13,657 bases of DNA from Haloarculaceae archaeon (GTDB lineage: Archaea; Halobacteriota; Halobacteria; Halobacteriales; Haloarculaceae): NCBI GenBank assembly GCA_028274885.1, contig JAQCMX010000045.1, positions 1 through 13,657 on the forward strand, in the 5' to 3' direction. This document shows, piece after piece, positions 13,507 to 13,657 of the stretch. The position numbers and the translations under genes were made by a program. Position 1 is the stretch's first letter; every line of letters starts with the position of its first letter. The notes below the pieces were generated by a model. It ran no database searches. It was not told where the DNA came from and worked only from the letters and a program-made list of their open reading frames with translations.

Positions 13507-13657
13507 TCGACGTCGTCATTCTCGGATGTGGGTACGTCGGAATCGAACTCGGCAGACAGCTTTCCCCTGCATACGATGTCGTTGGCGTCCGGCGGTCCCG
13601 GTCAGGAATCGATGCGATCGAGGCGGCTGGATTCACCGGCGTCAAGGCAGATCTGAC
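13503..13657 (+). CDS. NAD(P)-binding Rossmann-fold protein, SDR/epimerase-like (partial)
   Basis: The first 51 codons begin MIDVVILGCGYVGIELGRQL, a beta-alpha-beta dinucleotide-binding start with GCGYVG at residues 8-13, followed by YDVVGVRRSRSGIDAIEAAG. The next strand ends near VKADLT, where the window stops. The Arg pair after the second strand (VRRSRS) hints at NADP preference, by general family rules. It resembles the NAD-dependent epimerase/SDR proteins often found next to DUF5791 genes in haloarchaea. The substrate cannot be told from this fragment. Translation is coupled to the upstream gene by ATGA. Confidence 0.8.
   Translation, partial: MIDVVILGCGYVGIELGRQLSPAYDVVGVRRSRSGIDAIEAAGFTGVKADL

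Overview
The window looks like chromosomal DNA of a haloarchaeon (class Halobacteria). The evidence is high GC with strong G/C in third codon positions, acidic soluble proteins, archaeal-type SRP54 and UPF0200/UPF0201 proteins, several haloarchaea-restricted DUF families, and AT-rich boxes about 24-28 bases before the start codons of stand-alone genes (the leaderless promoter pattern). Genes inside operons are instead packed by ATGA/GTGA overlaps and several have Shine-Dalgarno-like GGGGTG/GGAGG motifs. I cannot name the genus. No tRNA, rRNA, CRISPR array, insertion sequence or integrase was seen.

Layout. Bases 1-317 (minus) hold the start of a predicted secreted or membrane-anchored protein (DUF7345-like) whose frame is broken by a TAG at codon 40. 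A divergent intergenic region (318-450) leads to SRP54 (451-1842, plus). Convergent to it are two overlooked housekeeping genes on the minus strand: a UPF0201 RNA-binding-like protein (1862-2299) and a UPF0200 P-loop nucleotide kinase-like protein (2313-2885), probably one transcript. After a second divergent promoter region comes the centre of the window, about 10 kb of plus-strand genes (2987-12943): DUF7310-like coiled-coil protein, DUF7311-like membrane-anchored protein, a TadA/PilB/GspE-type secretion ATPase, a TadB/TadC-type membrane platform with two T2SSF-like halves, then DUF7283-, DUF7285-, DUF7284- and DUF7286-like proteins. The last is 1045 residues long. At the right edge a DUF5791-like gene (13078-13506) overlaps the start of a Rossmann-fold NAD(P)-binding protein that runs out of the window.

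How it may work. The ATPase and platform form the recognisable engine of an archaeal type IV-pilus-like (Tad-like) machine. Three of the four last genes each begin with a candidate class III (prepilin) signal: RG before QVEP, RA before VSTV, and RG before HVPF, each followed by a hydrophobic stretch of about 20 residues. This suggests that they are pilin-like subunits processed by a prepilin peptidase encoded elsewhere, with the 1045-residue protein as a very large pilin-like surface subunit or tip. Internal AT-rich boxes before the ATPase and before the DUF7283-like gene suggest three transcriptional modules: coiled-coil/anchor, engine, and subunits. This locus is the best candidate for a poorly described system. 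DUF names are from memory of family appearance and were not verified by a search.
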